Below are positions 21,251 through 25,840 of a stretch of 25,840 nucleotides of DNA, piece after piece. Source of the stretch: a virus; IMG/VR virus record IMGVR_UViG_3300033993_000943, positions 1 through 25,840 of that record; one strand, 5' to 3'. The first letter of the stretch is position 1; the number at the start of each line of letters is the position of its first letter. A program made the position numbers and the translations under genes. The notes under the pieces were generated by a model. The model had not been told where the DNA came from and did no database searches. It was given only the letters and a program-made list of their open reading frames with translations.

Positions 21251-21648
21251 CAGCGCACCTCCCAGAAGTTTGTGATCTTTACCCCAGCCTCGCCTAAAGC
21301 AACGGCGAGCTGCTCTGCGGCCTTGAGCTGCTGGCGCTGATCAAGGATGTGCTCAGGGTAGGTGTAGGACTTGCGGCAACGGCGGGTGATTTTGCAGTCG
21401 TTCCATTCCATTGCCTCCTCTGCCTCACCTGCTTCCACCAGTTGATCCAGCGAGTCAAGGAGTTCTTGTCGTCGCGCTTGAAGGGCCTTTTCACTGTGGG
21501 CCAGCTCCGTCAACTCATCCAGTGTGGCCTCAAGTGAGGGCAAGGATGATGATTCCAGCGATGAGCAGGCAGGACCAGAGGAAGAGGATGGCATCAGCGT
21601 GGCGGCTGAGGAAGCTGCGGCGGGTTTGGCGGTGCGTGCGGCGGGCAT
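21250..21648 (-). CDS. Unknown helical early protein (132 aa; start uncertain)
   Basis: The C-terminal 90 residues are convincing: a coiled helix (LEATLDELTELAHSEKALQA, RRQELLDSLDQLVEAGEAEE), then EWNDCKITRRCRKSYTYPEH with two cysteines, and a final helix ending KITNFWEVR. The first 40 residues from the ATG at 21648 are Ala/Ser/Pro-rich and overlap another open frame encoding a membrane span. A TTG start at about 21544 is therefore possible, giving about 98 residues. It is a homologue of the 24-residue ORF downstream of SSB. I see no enzymatic motif; a role beside SSB is suggested by the TGATG coupling. Confidence 0.65.
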   Translation of the reverse strand: MPAARTAKPAAASSAATLMPSSSSGPACSSLESSSLPSLEATLDELTELAHSEKALQARRQELLDSLDQLVEAGEAEEAMEWNDCKITRRCRKSYTYPEHILDQRQQLKAAEQLAVALGEAGVKITNFWEVR

Positions 21649-21700
21649 GACGGTTTGGGCGATGGGAGAAGGTTGGAAGCGTGGGCTCAGTCGTCGTCAA
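21530..21700 (-). CDS. Possible small membrane protein in overlapping frame (56 aa)
   Basis: A frame with a TTG start at 21700 overlapping the previous gene's stop, giving 56 residues. Residues 15-33 are very basic (seven or more Arg between HRPNRHARRTHRQTRR) and residues 36-56 form a hydrophobic span (ADAILFLWSCLLIAGIIILA) that ends the protein. A positive cluster followed by a membrane helix is a genuine small-membrane-protein layout and not what random shadow translation usually gives. It overlaps the N-terminus of the 132-aa frame, and only one of the two readings (or both) is real. No ATG and no clear ribosome site. Confidence 0.4.
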   Translation of the reverse strand: MTTTEPTLPTFSHRPNRHARRTHRQTRRSFLSRHADAILFLWSCLLIAGIIILALT

Positions 21701-21872
21701 CGCGGATGACGCGGAAGAGCGCGTCGGGCCAGAGGTCATGAAGGTCGGCAGCGAGACGTGTTGCCTGCTCTTGCTGTTGGAAGACATTGGCGTCGGGGTT
21801 GAGGGGTGTATCGAGAAGGGGAAAGGTGGATGACCAACCGGTAGCGGTGAGGGATTGGATGGCGTAGCTCAT
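21687..21872 (-). CDS. Unknown small early protein (61 aa)
   Basis: A 61-residue protein (MSYAIQSLTATGWSSTFPLL) ending in an amphipathic helix and strand, QEQATRLAADLHDLWPDALF then RVIRVDDD, a pattern seen in small phage host-takeover or accessory proteins. Its ATG overlaps the upstream stop as ATGA, making it the fourth member of a chain of tiny coupled genes. The acidic Asp-Asp-Asp end is followed in the overlap by the possible TTG start of the membrane frame. Family unknown. Confidence 0.7.
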   Translation of the reverse strand: MSYAIQSLTATGWSSTFPLLDTPLNPDANVFQQQEQATRLAADLHDLWPDALFRVIRVDDD

Positions 21873-22042
21873 GGCTGCTGGGTGCAGGCGATCAGTTCAA
21901 TGCCGGGGTGATGACGAAGGAAGGCGGCGGATACCTGCTCGGGGGACCAGGACGCATCGGCGCAGAGCATTTCGCTGATGGGCGTGATCTCGCTGGTCGC
22001 GCAACGCTCAAGGGCTGGCACGTAGGTAAGGAGGAAGGTCAT
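21869..22042 (-). CDS. Unknown small early protein (57 aa)
   Basis: A 57-residue frame, MTFLLTYVPALERCATSEIT then PISEMLCADASWSPEQVSAA and FLRHHPGIELIACTQQP. It is flanked on both sides by 4-nt ATGA overlaps, which is the main evidence that it is real. A Trp-Ser-Pro-Glu-Gln helix start followed by AAFLRHHPGIEL could be a small helical bundle. No signal, membrane span or catalytic motif is visible, and I do not recognise it. Confidence 0.68.
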   Translation of the reverse strand: MTFLLTYVPALERCATSEITPISEMLCADASWSPEQVSAAFLRHHPGIELIACTQQP

Positions 22043-22209
22043 GACGCGGGCCTCCAGCCGTTGCGATAGGCGAGTTCGATCAGGTACTGACGGCTGTGGC
22101 TGAAGTAGCAGATGCCGTGGTCTTGGAGGAACTCGACAGCGGGCTCTTCGTGGTAGTCGTCGTGGACGGCCTGCTTGAGCAGGGCTTGCAGCTCGTTAGT
22201 GCTAGTCAT
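22039..22209 (-). CDS. Unknown small early protein (56 aa)
   Basis: A 56-residue frame (MTSTNELQALLKQAVHDDYH, EEPAVEFLQDHGICYFSHSR, QYLIELAYRNGWRPAS). It is helical, with a Cys-Tyr-Phe strand in the middle. It overlaps its upstream neighbour by ATGA and its downstream neighbour by ATGA. The first four residues, MTST, and the DNA around the start (GTCATGACTAGCACT region) are the same as at the 82-aa gene downstream, suggesting shared ancestry of the translation-start region. Function unknown. Confidence 0.7.
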   Translation of the reverse strand: MTSTNELQALLKQAVHDDYHEEPAVEFLQDHGICYFSHSRQYLIELAYRNGWRPAS

Positions 22210-22463
22210 GACAGTGCGGAATTACGTTGCCAGGGGGTGAGCAGGTCGTCGTGCGCGTCGTTGCCGCACCACTGGGGTTCAGGCTTCGGCGGGGTCAGCT
22301 GCACGGTGTAGGGGATGCCGTCTGCCTGGAAGGCGTCGTGCAAGTCACCAGCGTCGTGCTGATGACTCCAATCGGAGCGCAGGGCATTGACGAAGGTCAC
22401 ACGTTCTGCCTCCCGCTGACTGGGCGGGGTATCGGGCAGGACGGTGCAGAGCGGATGCTGCAT
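22206..22463 (-). CDS. Unknown early protein, first gene behind promoter (85 aa)
   Basis: An 85-residue protein (MQHPLCTVLPDTPPSQREAE) with a helix (RVTFVNALRSDWSHQHDAGD) and a Pro-rich, Trp-containing C-terminal part (QLTPPKPEPQWCGNDAHDD). It starts 35 nt downstream of the -10 box of the promoter at 22498-22526, so it is the first gene of this transcript, and is coupled by ATGA to the next small gene. First-gene position behind a strong promoter is typical of host-interaction proteins, but nothing identifies one here. Confidence 0.75.
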   Translation of the reverse strand: MQHPLCTVLPDTPPSQREAERVTFVNALRSDWSHQHDAGDLHDAFQADGIPYTVQLTPPKPEPQWCGNDAHDDLLTPWQRNSALS

Positions 22464-22674
22464 GGCTGGTATGCGGTGGGGTCGCCCCCGTGTTCAGACA
22501 ATAGGCTAGCCCAGTGCAGCCGTCAAGGGCTGACTAGGGAAGAGGGTGCCGGGATTCCGATGGGCCGCATGCCCTGTCCTGATTCCCCGTGAGGGTGTTG
22601 TATTCGGACCATCCCGGCAGGCCAATGGTGCCATGGGATGAAGGGAGAGGGAGCTAGGCGCGGCTAATCAGCGG
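22464..22674. other. Non-coding gap holding the small-gene promoter
   Basis: About 210 bases between the nuclease stop and the 85-aa gene. I see no gene, no tRNA and no convincing terminator. It contains the promoter at 22498-22526 and three CTAG sites (one of them, in the spacer, within GGCTAGCC). The absence of a terminator means transcription from the nuclease operon may continue through it. Confidence 0.6.
22498..22526 (-). promoter_or_regulatory. Sigma-70-type promoter for the small early genes
   Basis: Minus strand -35 TTGACG (22526-22521), exactly 17 bp of spacer, and -10 TATTGT (22503-22498). The spacer ends in the palindrome GGCTAGCC next to the -10 box, a possible operator. The expected start of transcription is about 22491, leaving a 5' leader near 28 nt before the ATG at 22463. 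This is the best host-type promoter I can see in the window. Confidence 0.75.
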
Positions 22675-23358
22675 CTAGAACGGCCTGAAGCGCTCGGCGT
22701 AGAGGTCGCAGGCATCCAGCCAAGCCTGCAGGCATTCGTCTGCGGTGTGGGTCTGGATGGTGAGGCTGCCGGGTTTAGACCAGAGCGTGAGGCAACGCGA
22801 GAAGAACAGGCCGTAGTGATCGCCGATCATCTCGACACCGGCGCCGAGCTGGGGCCTGGTGTCATAGGCGCTGCTGCCCGCGCTGCCTTGTGTCTTGAGG
22901 TCAGCCACGGCATAGGTGCCGTCAGGGAACTTGAGCACGAGGTCAGCGGTGCCGGCCACGTTGCGGCGCAGGCTGTAGGCCATGACTTCGGCGCCGATGA
23001 CCTGCACTTGATCCCAGAGCGGGTGGGCCAGGAGCGGGTCGATCCAGGCGGTGTAGTCGGTTGAGTCGGGTGGCAGCAGATCAGGCGGCGAAGGATTCCA
23101 GCGCTGGTGAGCCATAGCTTCCAGCGTCTGGTGAATGGTGTTGCCGCGTGGTTCCCAGATGTGACGGCTGGCCATGATCGCTTCCATTTGGGAGGGGGTC
23201 TTGGTGACCGCAGAGATCAGGGCGGTGACGGAGGTAGGGAAGACGTGGCCATCGGCCAGGCGGTAGGCGTGCGCCTCGTCGCGGGTGATGGGGAGGGGGT
23301 TGAGCCAGGTGGCTGCAGTTGGGGTCAAGGTCACAGCGGTCTCAGGCGATAGGGGCAT
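22675..23358 (-). CDS. PD-(D/E)XK nuclease, RecB/Cas4-like exonuclease (227 aa)
   Basis: A 227-residue nuclease. From the ATG at 23358 the motifs appear in order: RGNTIHQTLE with His76, a Glu at 124 in IGAEVMAYSL, GTADLVL with Asp139 (residues 136-142), AVADLKTQ with Asp153 and Lys155, and the RPQLGAG/Y segment near 168-175. This His-Asp-(D/E)xK-Gln order is the RecB/AddB-type PD-(D/E)XK fold. In a phage with SSB and RusA it probably resects DNA ends for recombination. An upstream GTG or longer start would add 12 residues but overlap the previous gene further; the chosen ATG overlaps it by 17 nt. No annealing protein is seen beside it. Confidence 0.85.
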   Translation of the reverse strand: MPLSPETAVTLTPTAATWLNPLPITRDEAHAYRLADGHVFPTSVTALISAVTKTPSQMEAIMASRHIWEPRGNTIHQTLEAMAHQRWNPSPPDLLPPDSTDYTAWIDPLLAHPLWDQVQVIGAEVMAYSLRRNVAGTADLVLKFPDGTYAVADLKTQGSAGSSAYDTRPQLGAGVEMIGDHYGLFFSRCLTLWSKPGSLTIQTHTADECLQAWLDACDLYAERFRPF

Positions 23359-23698
23359 AGCTAGTCCTAGTGAGTAATGACTGCCACACCGCAACCGGGC
23401 GGCGGTTGGCGCATGGGCGGCTGGTTGGAGTCACGCGGTCCGTCTTGACGATCAGGCCGTCCACAGCCGCAGCACGCATCACGGCACCCATGGCGCGATG
23501 CTCGCGGGTGGTGAAGCCCAGGTCATCCAGCTCGGCCCAGACCTGATCGGCCGTGAACTCCGCTTGCGTTTCAGCCAGGTGCTGCACGATTGCCGTGGCA
23601 GCCGCTTTCCAGTCGCTGTTGGCAGCATCCCAAGCGCGGGACATGCCATCAGCCTTGTTGGCCTCACCGTCAAGCACCAGGGCGAGTTGCGTCACCAT
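23342..23698 (-). CDS. Winged-helix-like early phage protein (118 aa)
   Basis: A 118-residue protein. Residues 48-86 look like a winged helix (FTADQVWAELDDLGFTTREH, RAMGAVMRAAAVDGLIVKTD), and the C-terminal end is the characteristic short basic strand pair (SRPCANRRPVAVWQSLL). Phage early genes of this pattern are common and are usually left unnamed. The protein probably binds DNA or a replication protein. It overlaps the preceding gene by 7 nt and the nuclease by 17 nt. Confident as a gene, unsure of role. Confidence 0.75.
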   Translation of the reverse strand: MVTQLALVLDGEANKADGMSRAWDAANSDWKAAATAIVQHLAETQAEFTADQVWAELDDLGFTTREHRAMGAVMRAAAVDGLIVKTDRVTPTSRPCANRRPVAVWQSLLTRTSYAPIA

Positions 23699-23967
23699 GG
23701 CGTCTCCGTGAGCGGCTGCTCCAAGGTCAACGGCAGCACTGGGGCTTCAGCTGGTGTCGGCCCGGTCGCTGGGATGAAATCACGCGGGTCACTGATGGCA
23801 ACCGCCTCTTCAGGCTCGGGGTCGCGCAGCAGGTTGCGGTAGCTCGAAGGGTTGCAGTGAGCAACGGTCGGGTAGTCGAAGTGCTCCAGCTGGCAGCGAC
23901 CGGAATCGACCAGGCGCTGCAGCAGCTTGCGGGCAGCCAGTGCCGAGCTGACAGGTTTTAGTGCCAT
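23692..23967 (-). CDS. Unknown early protein (91 aa)
   Basis: A 91-residue protein. The first half is basic and helical (MALKPVSSALAARKLLQRLV, DSGRCQLEHFDYPTVAHCNP) and the second half acidic and Pro-rich (RDPEPEEAVAISDPRDFIPA). This looks like a short folded domain with a flexible linker, typical of adaptor proteins. It overlaps the upstream gene by 10 nt and the downstream one by 7 nt. No known family. Confidence 0.72.
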   Translation of the reverse strand: MALKPVSSALAARKLLQRLVDSGRCQLEHFDYPTVAHCNPSSYRNLLRDPEPEEAVAISDPRDFIPATGPTPAEAPVLPLTLEQPLTETPW

Positions 23968-24260
23968 GCGTGCATCCGCTCCCGCTTGTGCTCTTCCTCG
24001 GCCAAGGGATGCAGGACAAAGCGTCCTGGCGTGACGCCTTCCACCGGCGGCGTGTAGGTGCAGTAGCGGCCGAACTCGTCGTAGCGACCGAGCGGGTAGG
24101 GATAGGCGCTGCGCAGCCGCGAGGCATCCAGCTGGTTCAGGGCAGCGTCAATGGACTGGGCCGCGATGGCCTTGTAGTCCGGCGGCGTGCCTTCGCGGGC
24201 GGCAATGGACACGGTGGCAAACACGAAATGGTTGGCCGCCTGAGGTTCGTAGAGCTTCAT
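23958..24260 (-). CDS. Unknown early protein (100 aa)
   Basis: A 100-residue protein (MKLYEPQAANHFVFATVSIA) with a helix (YKAIAAQSIDAALNQLDASR) and an aromatic, Tyr- and Gly-rich middle (LRSAYPYPLGRYDEFGRYCTYTP), closing in a charged His-rich helix (LAEEEHKRERMHAWH). It starts one base after the stop of the RHH/replication fusion gene, so it belongs to the same transcript. No recognisable domain; role unknown. Confidence 0.72.
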   Translation of the reverse strand: MKLYEPQAANHFVFATVSIAAREGTPPDYKAIAAQSIDAALNQLDASRLRSAYPYPLGRYDEFGRYCTYTPPVEGVTPGRFVLHPLAEEEHKRERMHAWH

Positions 24261-24261
24261 G

Positions 24262-24882
24262 TCAGAGCATCCACGAGGGCCTGGAGGACTGCGCAGGCTC
24301 GTGCCGCTCCAGTAGGGCTAGGTAGCACTCGTCTCTTAGCCAGCGAAACGCATCAGGCATGGCCACAGTGAACGCACGCTCGGTGCGCAGTTCGCGCTCC
24401 TGCACGTCCAGCTGCGCCTGCACGGCCCGCTGCAGGTCTTCAGCGGGACAGTGGGCGGTGGCCTCGATCCAAGCGGCTAGGGCCAAGGGCTTGGACTGCT
24501 TCGCCGCCTTCACCGGAAGCGACTGATAGACCCGCCAGAAGGCTTCAAACTCAAGGGTGTAGTCAGGGCGCTTTTTACCCTCATTTCTACCCTTGGTTTT
24601 ATTCTTTTTTTTTGGTTCAAGGGTTTCCCCAAACCCGGAATCCAACAGCCCCTGCTGAGCAGGCGATCCTTGCTTGACCTGCTCCGTTGGCAGGTCTTGC
24701 ATGGATGATCCTACTAGAGGACTAGTTCCCGCACCGACACGGTAGGCGCGTACTGTACTCCCCTCTGTCAACTGCTCTGAGAGCAACAGGCAGATAAAGC
24801 CCTTCCTGTCTAGGTAGTTGGGCTTTGCGGCGTCGATTCTGTCCAGCAGGTCCGCTGGAATCGTGAAATTGAGCTGTGGCAC
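24262..24882 (-). CDS. RHH-domain/replication-type fusion protein (206 aa)
   Basis: Two domains joined by a Lys-rich linker. Residues 1-40 (LNFTIPADLLDRIDAAKPNY, LDRKGFICLLLSEQL) are a ribbon-helix-helix DNA-binding domain. Residues 107-195 (YTLEFEAFWRVYQSLPVKAA, EDLQRAVQAQLDVQERELRT, AFTVAMPDAFRWLRDECYLA) match the C-terminal helical domain of phage replication proteins that load the replisome or bind single strands. The linker contains KKKNKTKGRNEGKKR encoded by an A9 run (see finding). It probably binds the nearby GGTAGCC sites and starts replication, or regulates its own gene. Promoter and iterons are directly upstream. Confidence 0.75.
   Translation of the reverse strand: MPQLNFTIPADLLDRIDAAKPNYLDRKGFICLLLSEQLTEGSTVRAYRVGAGTSPLVGSSMQDLPTEQVKQGSPAQQGLLDSGFGETLEPKKKNKTKGRNEGKKRPDYTLEFEAFWRVYQSLPVKAAKQSKPLALAAWIEATAHCPAEDLQRAVQAQLDVQERELRTERAFTVAMPDAFRWLRDECYLALLERHEPAQSSRPSWML
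24599..24613 (-). other. A9 slippery site with stop in the -1 frame
   Basis: On the minus strand nine A follow CC and end in G, giving the classic A AAA AAG heptamer in frame. A -1 slip reads Lys-Lys-Glu then TAA at 24601-24599 at once, yielding a 94-residue protein with only the RHH domain and linker. The run is also long enough for RNA polymerase slippage. No stable downstream stem was identified by eye. Confidence 0.5.
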
Positions 24883-24886
24883 GGCA

Positions 24887-24935
24887 GGTAGCTGAAAGGG
24901 TGATGCGAGGTAGCCGAGAGGTAGCCATCGGCTAC
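24887..24935. repeat. Phased GGTAGC(C) repeats upstream of the RHH/replication gene
   Basis: GGTAGC at 24887-24892, GGTAGCC at 24909-24915 and at 24920-24926, and its inverse GGCTAC at 24930-24935, which makes GTAGCC-ATC-GGCTAC. Start-to-start spacing is 22 and 11 bp, i.e. whole turns, so the direct copies lie on one face of the helix. This is the pattern of an operator array or replication iterons for the adjacent DNA-binding protein. Confidence 0.6.
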
Positions 24936-24940
24936 GTCAG

Positions 24941-24968
24941 ACACTAGCGGCAGCTAGCCGCAGATCAA
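24941..24968 (-). promoter_or_regulatory. Putative promoter with palindrome in its spacer
   Basis: Minus strand -35 TTGATC (24968-24963), 16-bp spacer and -10-like TAGTGT (24946-24941). The spacer is almost exactly the inverted repeat GCGGC-TAGCT-GCCGC (24947-24961), an obvious operator position for a repressor. Boxes are weaker than at 22498, fitting a repressed or activator-dependent early promoter of the RHH/replication gene. The GGTAGCC repeats lie downstream in the leader. Confidence 0.45.
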
Positions 24969-25032
24969 CCCCACTAGCGCGGCGCTGGCTGCGTCCCATG
25001 AATCCCGCCCTGCTAGCCAGGCGGCTGACATG

Positions 25033-25052
25033 AAAAAGCCCCGGTCGGGGCC
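25033..25052 (-). terminator. Rho-independent terminator after the RHH gene
   Basis: Minus strand stem GGCCCC-GACC-GGGGCT region (5-bp core GCCCC / GGGGC) followed by five T, placed 6 nt after the RHH regulator's stop. It makes the RHH gene a separate short transcript, so the downstream replication gene must use its own promoter. Confidence 0.75.
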
Positions 25053-25058
25053 GAGGCA

Positions 25059-25265
25059 TCAGGCAGCCTTGTTCGGCCACCGTTTCGGGATTGGCGGGGC
25101 GCCTTCCATGGCGTCAAGGGCCACCTCCAGCAGGTGGGCGGCCAGGTTGCTGGTGCTGCGGCCTTGCTCATCGCTGAGCCGCTGCAGGCGATCAAGGACG
25201 GAATTGGAAACGGTGATACTCACCCGCTTGGGCGTGCGCATCATCGGTGCGGTGTTCGGAGTCAT
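25059..25265 (-). CDS. Ribbon-helix-helix (CopG/Arc-type) transcriptional regulator (68 aa)
   Basis: A 68-residue regulator. Residues 13-52 are a clean ribbon-helix-helix: beta strand KRVSITVS (13-20), helix VLDRLQRLSDEQG, turn with RSTSN, and helix LAAHLLEVALDAM, ending in a basic Pro-Pro-Ile-Pro-Lys-Arg tail. Such dimers bind direct or inverted short sites and repress nearby genes. The palindrome CCGCTAGCGG at 25315-25324 lies upstream in its leader, and a terminator immediately follows the gene, suggesting autoregulation. The start at MMRTPKR (about 25244) is also possible. It may be the phage's early or lysogeny repressor, since no CI-type protein is seen. Confidence 0.85.
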   Translation of the reverse strand: MTPNTAPMMRTPKRVSITVSNSVLDRLQRLSDEQGRSTSNLAAHLLEVALDAMEGAPPIPKRWPNKAA

Positions 25266-25314
25266 GAGGTCGAGAGGGCCAGCCGACGGCTAACCAACTC
25301 TTAAAAACTACGCT

Positions 25315-25324
25315 CCGCTAGCGG
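25315..25324. promoter_or_regulatory. Perfect palindrome CCGCTAGCGG upstream of the RHH gene
   Basis: A perfect 10-bp palindrome, CCGCTAGCGG, 50 nt before the RHH ATG and about 5 bp from the A/T-rich TAGTTTTTAA that could serve as a -10 region. Its central GCTAGC also appears in the spacer palindrome at 24947-24961, so the two may be sites of the same repressor. Confidence 0.45.
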
Positions 25325-25351
25325 CTATTTCCCGACTGCCGCGCATCTGCA

Positions 25352-25603
25352 TCATGCGCCCACCTGCCGCTTGGCTCGCTCCAGTGCCTCCAGCGCCTCG
25401 TGCAGATGCAACGCAAAAGCGTGCAGGTCAGGCTCCAGCTCCGGCGGCAGGGCATAGAACTCCCGCGCAGTGCGCAGGCAGTCCAGGGCAGCGGCAGCAC
25501 CAGCGCCAAGGGCCTCGTAAGCAGGGCCGCTGGAGCCGAGCAGTTCAGCGAGGGTTGCGCGGCTGATCTGCTGCGCTGTAATCGGCAGGGTCGCAGTGTT
25601 CAT
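25352..25603 (-). CDS. Unknown small protein (83 aa) at the integrase end
   Basis: An 83-residue helical protein from the ATG at 25603 (MNTATLPITAQQISRATLAE): a first helix with LLGSSGPAYEALGAG, an AAAALDCLRTAREFYALPPE helix, and a final HLHEALEALERAKRQVGA helix. The frame is open 12 codons further upstream but without a better start. It is transcribed away from the recombinase with only about 70 nt between them. It could be a recombination-directionality factor by position, but I see no motif that shows this. Confidence 0.65.
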   Translation of the reverse strand: MNTATLPITAQQISRATLAELLGSSGPAYEALGAGAAAALDCLRTAREFYALPPELEPDLHAFALHLHEALEALERAKRQVGA

Positions 25604-25650
25604 GCGGGATCTCGGGGAGTGGCTGGACACCAACCCCATTCAAATAGGGC

Positions 25651-25672
25651 AGGCTACCTACTACCGTAGCCT
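25651..25672. promoter_or_regulatory. Inverted repeat just upstream of the recombinase frame
   Basis: AGGCTAC-ctactacc-GTAGCCT: 7-bp arms and 8-bp centre, ending at the base before ATG 25673. The arms contain the GGTAGCC unit of the 24887-24935 array, so the same protein may bind here and control the recombinase. It could instead be part of an attachment site, which serine integrases usually have next to their gene. Confidence 0.5.
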
Positions 25673-25709
25673 ATGGCCCAAGAGAACGCCCGAAATGAAA
25701 AGCCCTCGC

Positions 25710-25724
25710 GGGGGGGGGGGGGGG
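25710..25724. repeat. Tract of 15 G before or inside the recombinase N-terminus
   Basis: Fifteen consecutive G on the plus strand, two bases before the GTG/ATG of the recombinase. The frame from ATG 25673 runs through it (four glycines and half of Arg and Val) into the recombinase. See the finding on phase variation. The length may also be a sequencing or assembly artefact. Confidence 0.8.
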
Positions 25725-25726
25725 TG

Positions 25727-25840
25727 ATGCGCGTTGCCCTGTATGCCCGCGTGTCCACCGGTAGCGAAGAGCAGGAGCAGGCGCTGGTGCAGCAGCTCGA
25801 CCGCCTGCGTGGCGCTGCCGCAGGTCAGAAGGTGCGCGAG
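25727..25840 (+). CDS. Serine recombinase/integrase, N-terminus only
   Basis: A plus-strand frame that runs off the right edge. From ATG 25727 it reads MRVALYARVSTGSEEQEQAL then QQLDRLRGAAAGQKVRE, the conserved start of the serine recombinase catalytic domain with nucleophile Ser10 in YARVST. In this setting it is likely the phage integrase, but whether it is a large integrase or small resolvase cannot be told here. The same frame is open to ATG 25673 (MAQENARNEKPSRGGGGV), 54 nt upstream, and a stop lies directly before that ATG. I keep 25727 because it is where family members usually begin. It is divergent from the early operon. Confidence 0.85.
   Translation, partial: MRVALYARVSTGSEEQEQALVQQLDRLRGAAAGQKVRE

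Noticed and set aside
22464-22674. tRNA gene or attachment site in the non-coding gap
   Set aside because: No T-arm (GTTCGAATC-like) or cloverleaf could be found, and there is no repeat shared with the recombinase end.
1-25840. CRISPR array, insertion sequence or retron
   Set aside because: No regularly spaced repeats of the right length, no transposase and no reverse transcriptase were seen. The only repeats are the short elements described.

Overview
The window is most of a tailed, siphovirus-like temperate phage or prophage in a GC-rich bacterium. Packaging, head, connector, tail and appendage genes are present in order, an early recombination/replication block follows, and a serine-type recombinase starts at the right edge. 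The appendage and small structural proteins resemble ones I associate with phages of picocyanobacteria (Synechococcus/Cyanobium). That host call is weak: the cyanobacterial HIP1 octamer occurs only once (8619-8626) and no host gene is included. Almost everything is transcribed leftwards (minus strand).

Reading in the direction of transcription (right to left): the recombinase (25727 to the edge, plus strand) is divergent from the early region. The early region holds a small unknown gene, a ribbon-helix-helix (RHH) regulator with its own terminator, an RHH/replication-type fusion protein, several unknown small proteins, a PD-(D/E)XK nuclease and then, behind a good sigma-70-type promoter (22498-22526), a chain of tiny overlapping ORFs leading to SSB and a RusA-type resolvase. 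The late region begins with small and large terminase (19819-18144), a small membrane-anchored helix-turn-helix protein, a DUF4055-type portal, scaffold, major capsid protein, small head proteins, a lectin-like appendage, a Mu-F-like minor head protein and a head-tail connector. It continues with a sigma-70-like protein, the major tail protein, a two-gene module on the opposite strand (head completion and gp10-like tail completion), the tape measure, two large tail-tip proteins, and small appendage and chaperone proteins out to the left edge. No lysis genes are visible.

The most interesting feature is a possible late-gene control system. The gene at 9660-10247 encodes a sigma-70 region-2-like protein that begins with QLDLF, the textbook beta-sliding-clamp binding motif. 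In addition, a 12-bp element close to CGGCAACCTAGG recurs at about a dozen late gene junctions, usually 2-26 nt upstream of the next start codon, including in the reversed orientation in front of the reversed module. A phage sigma factor tied to the replication clamp, as T4 gp55/gp33 are tied to gp45, serving a dispersed set of start-associated elements is a testable hypothesis, not something the sequence proves.

Secondary points of interest are a 15-G tract that lies in frame ahead of the recombinase, an A9 slippery site at the domain boundary of the RHH/replication protein with a stop codon directly in the -1 frame, helically phased GGTAGCC repeats at that gene's promoter, and a 24-residue translated remnant of a duplicated gene kept between SSB and its downstream neighbour.
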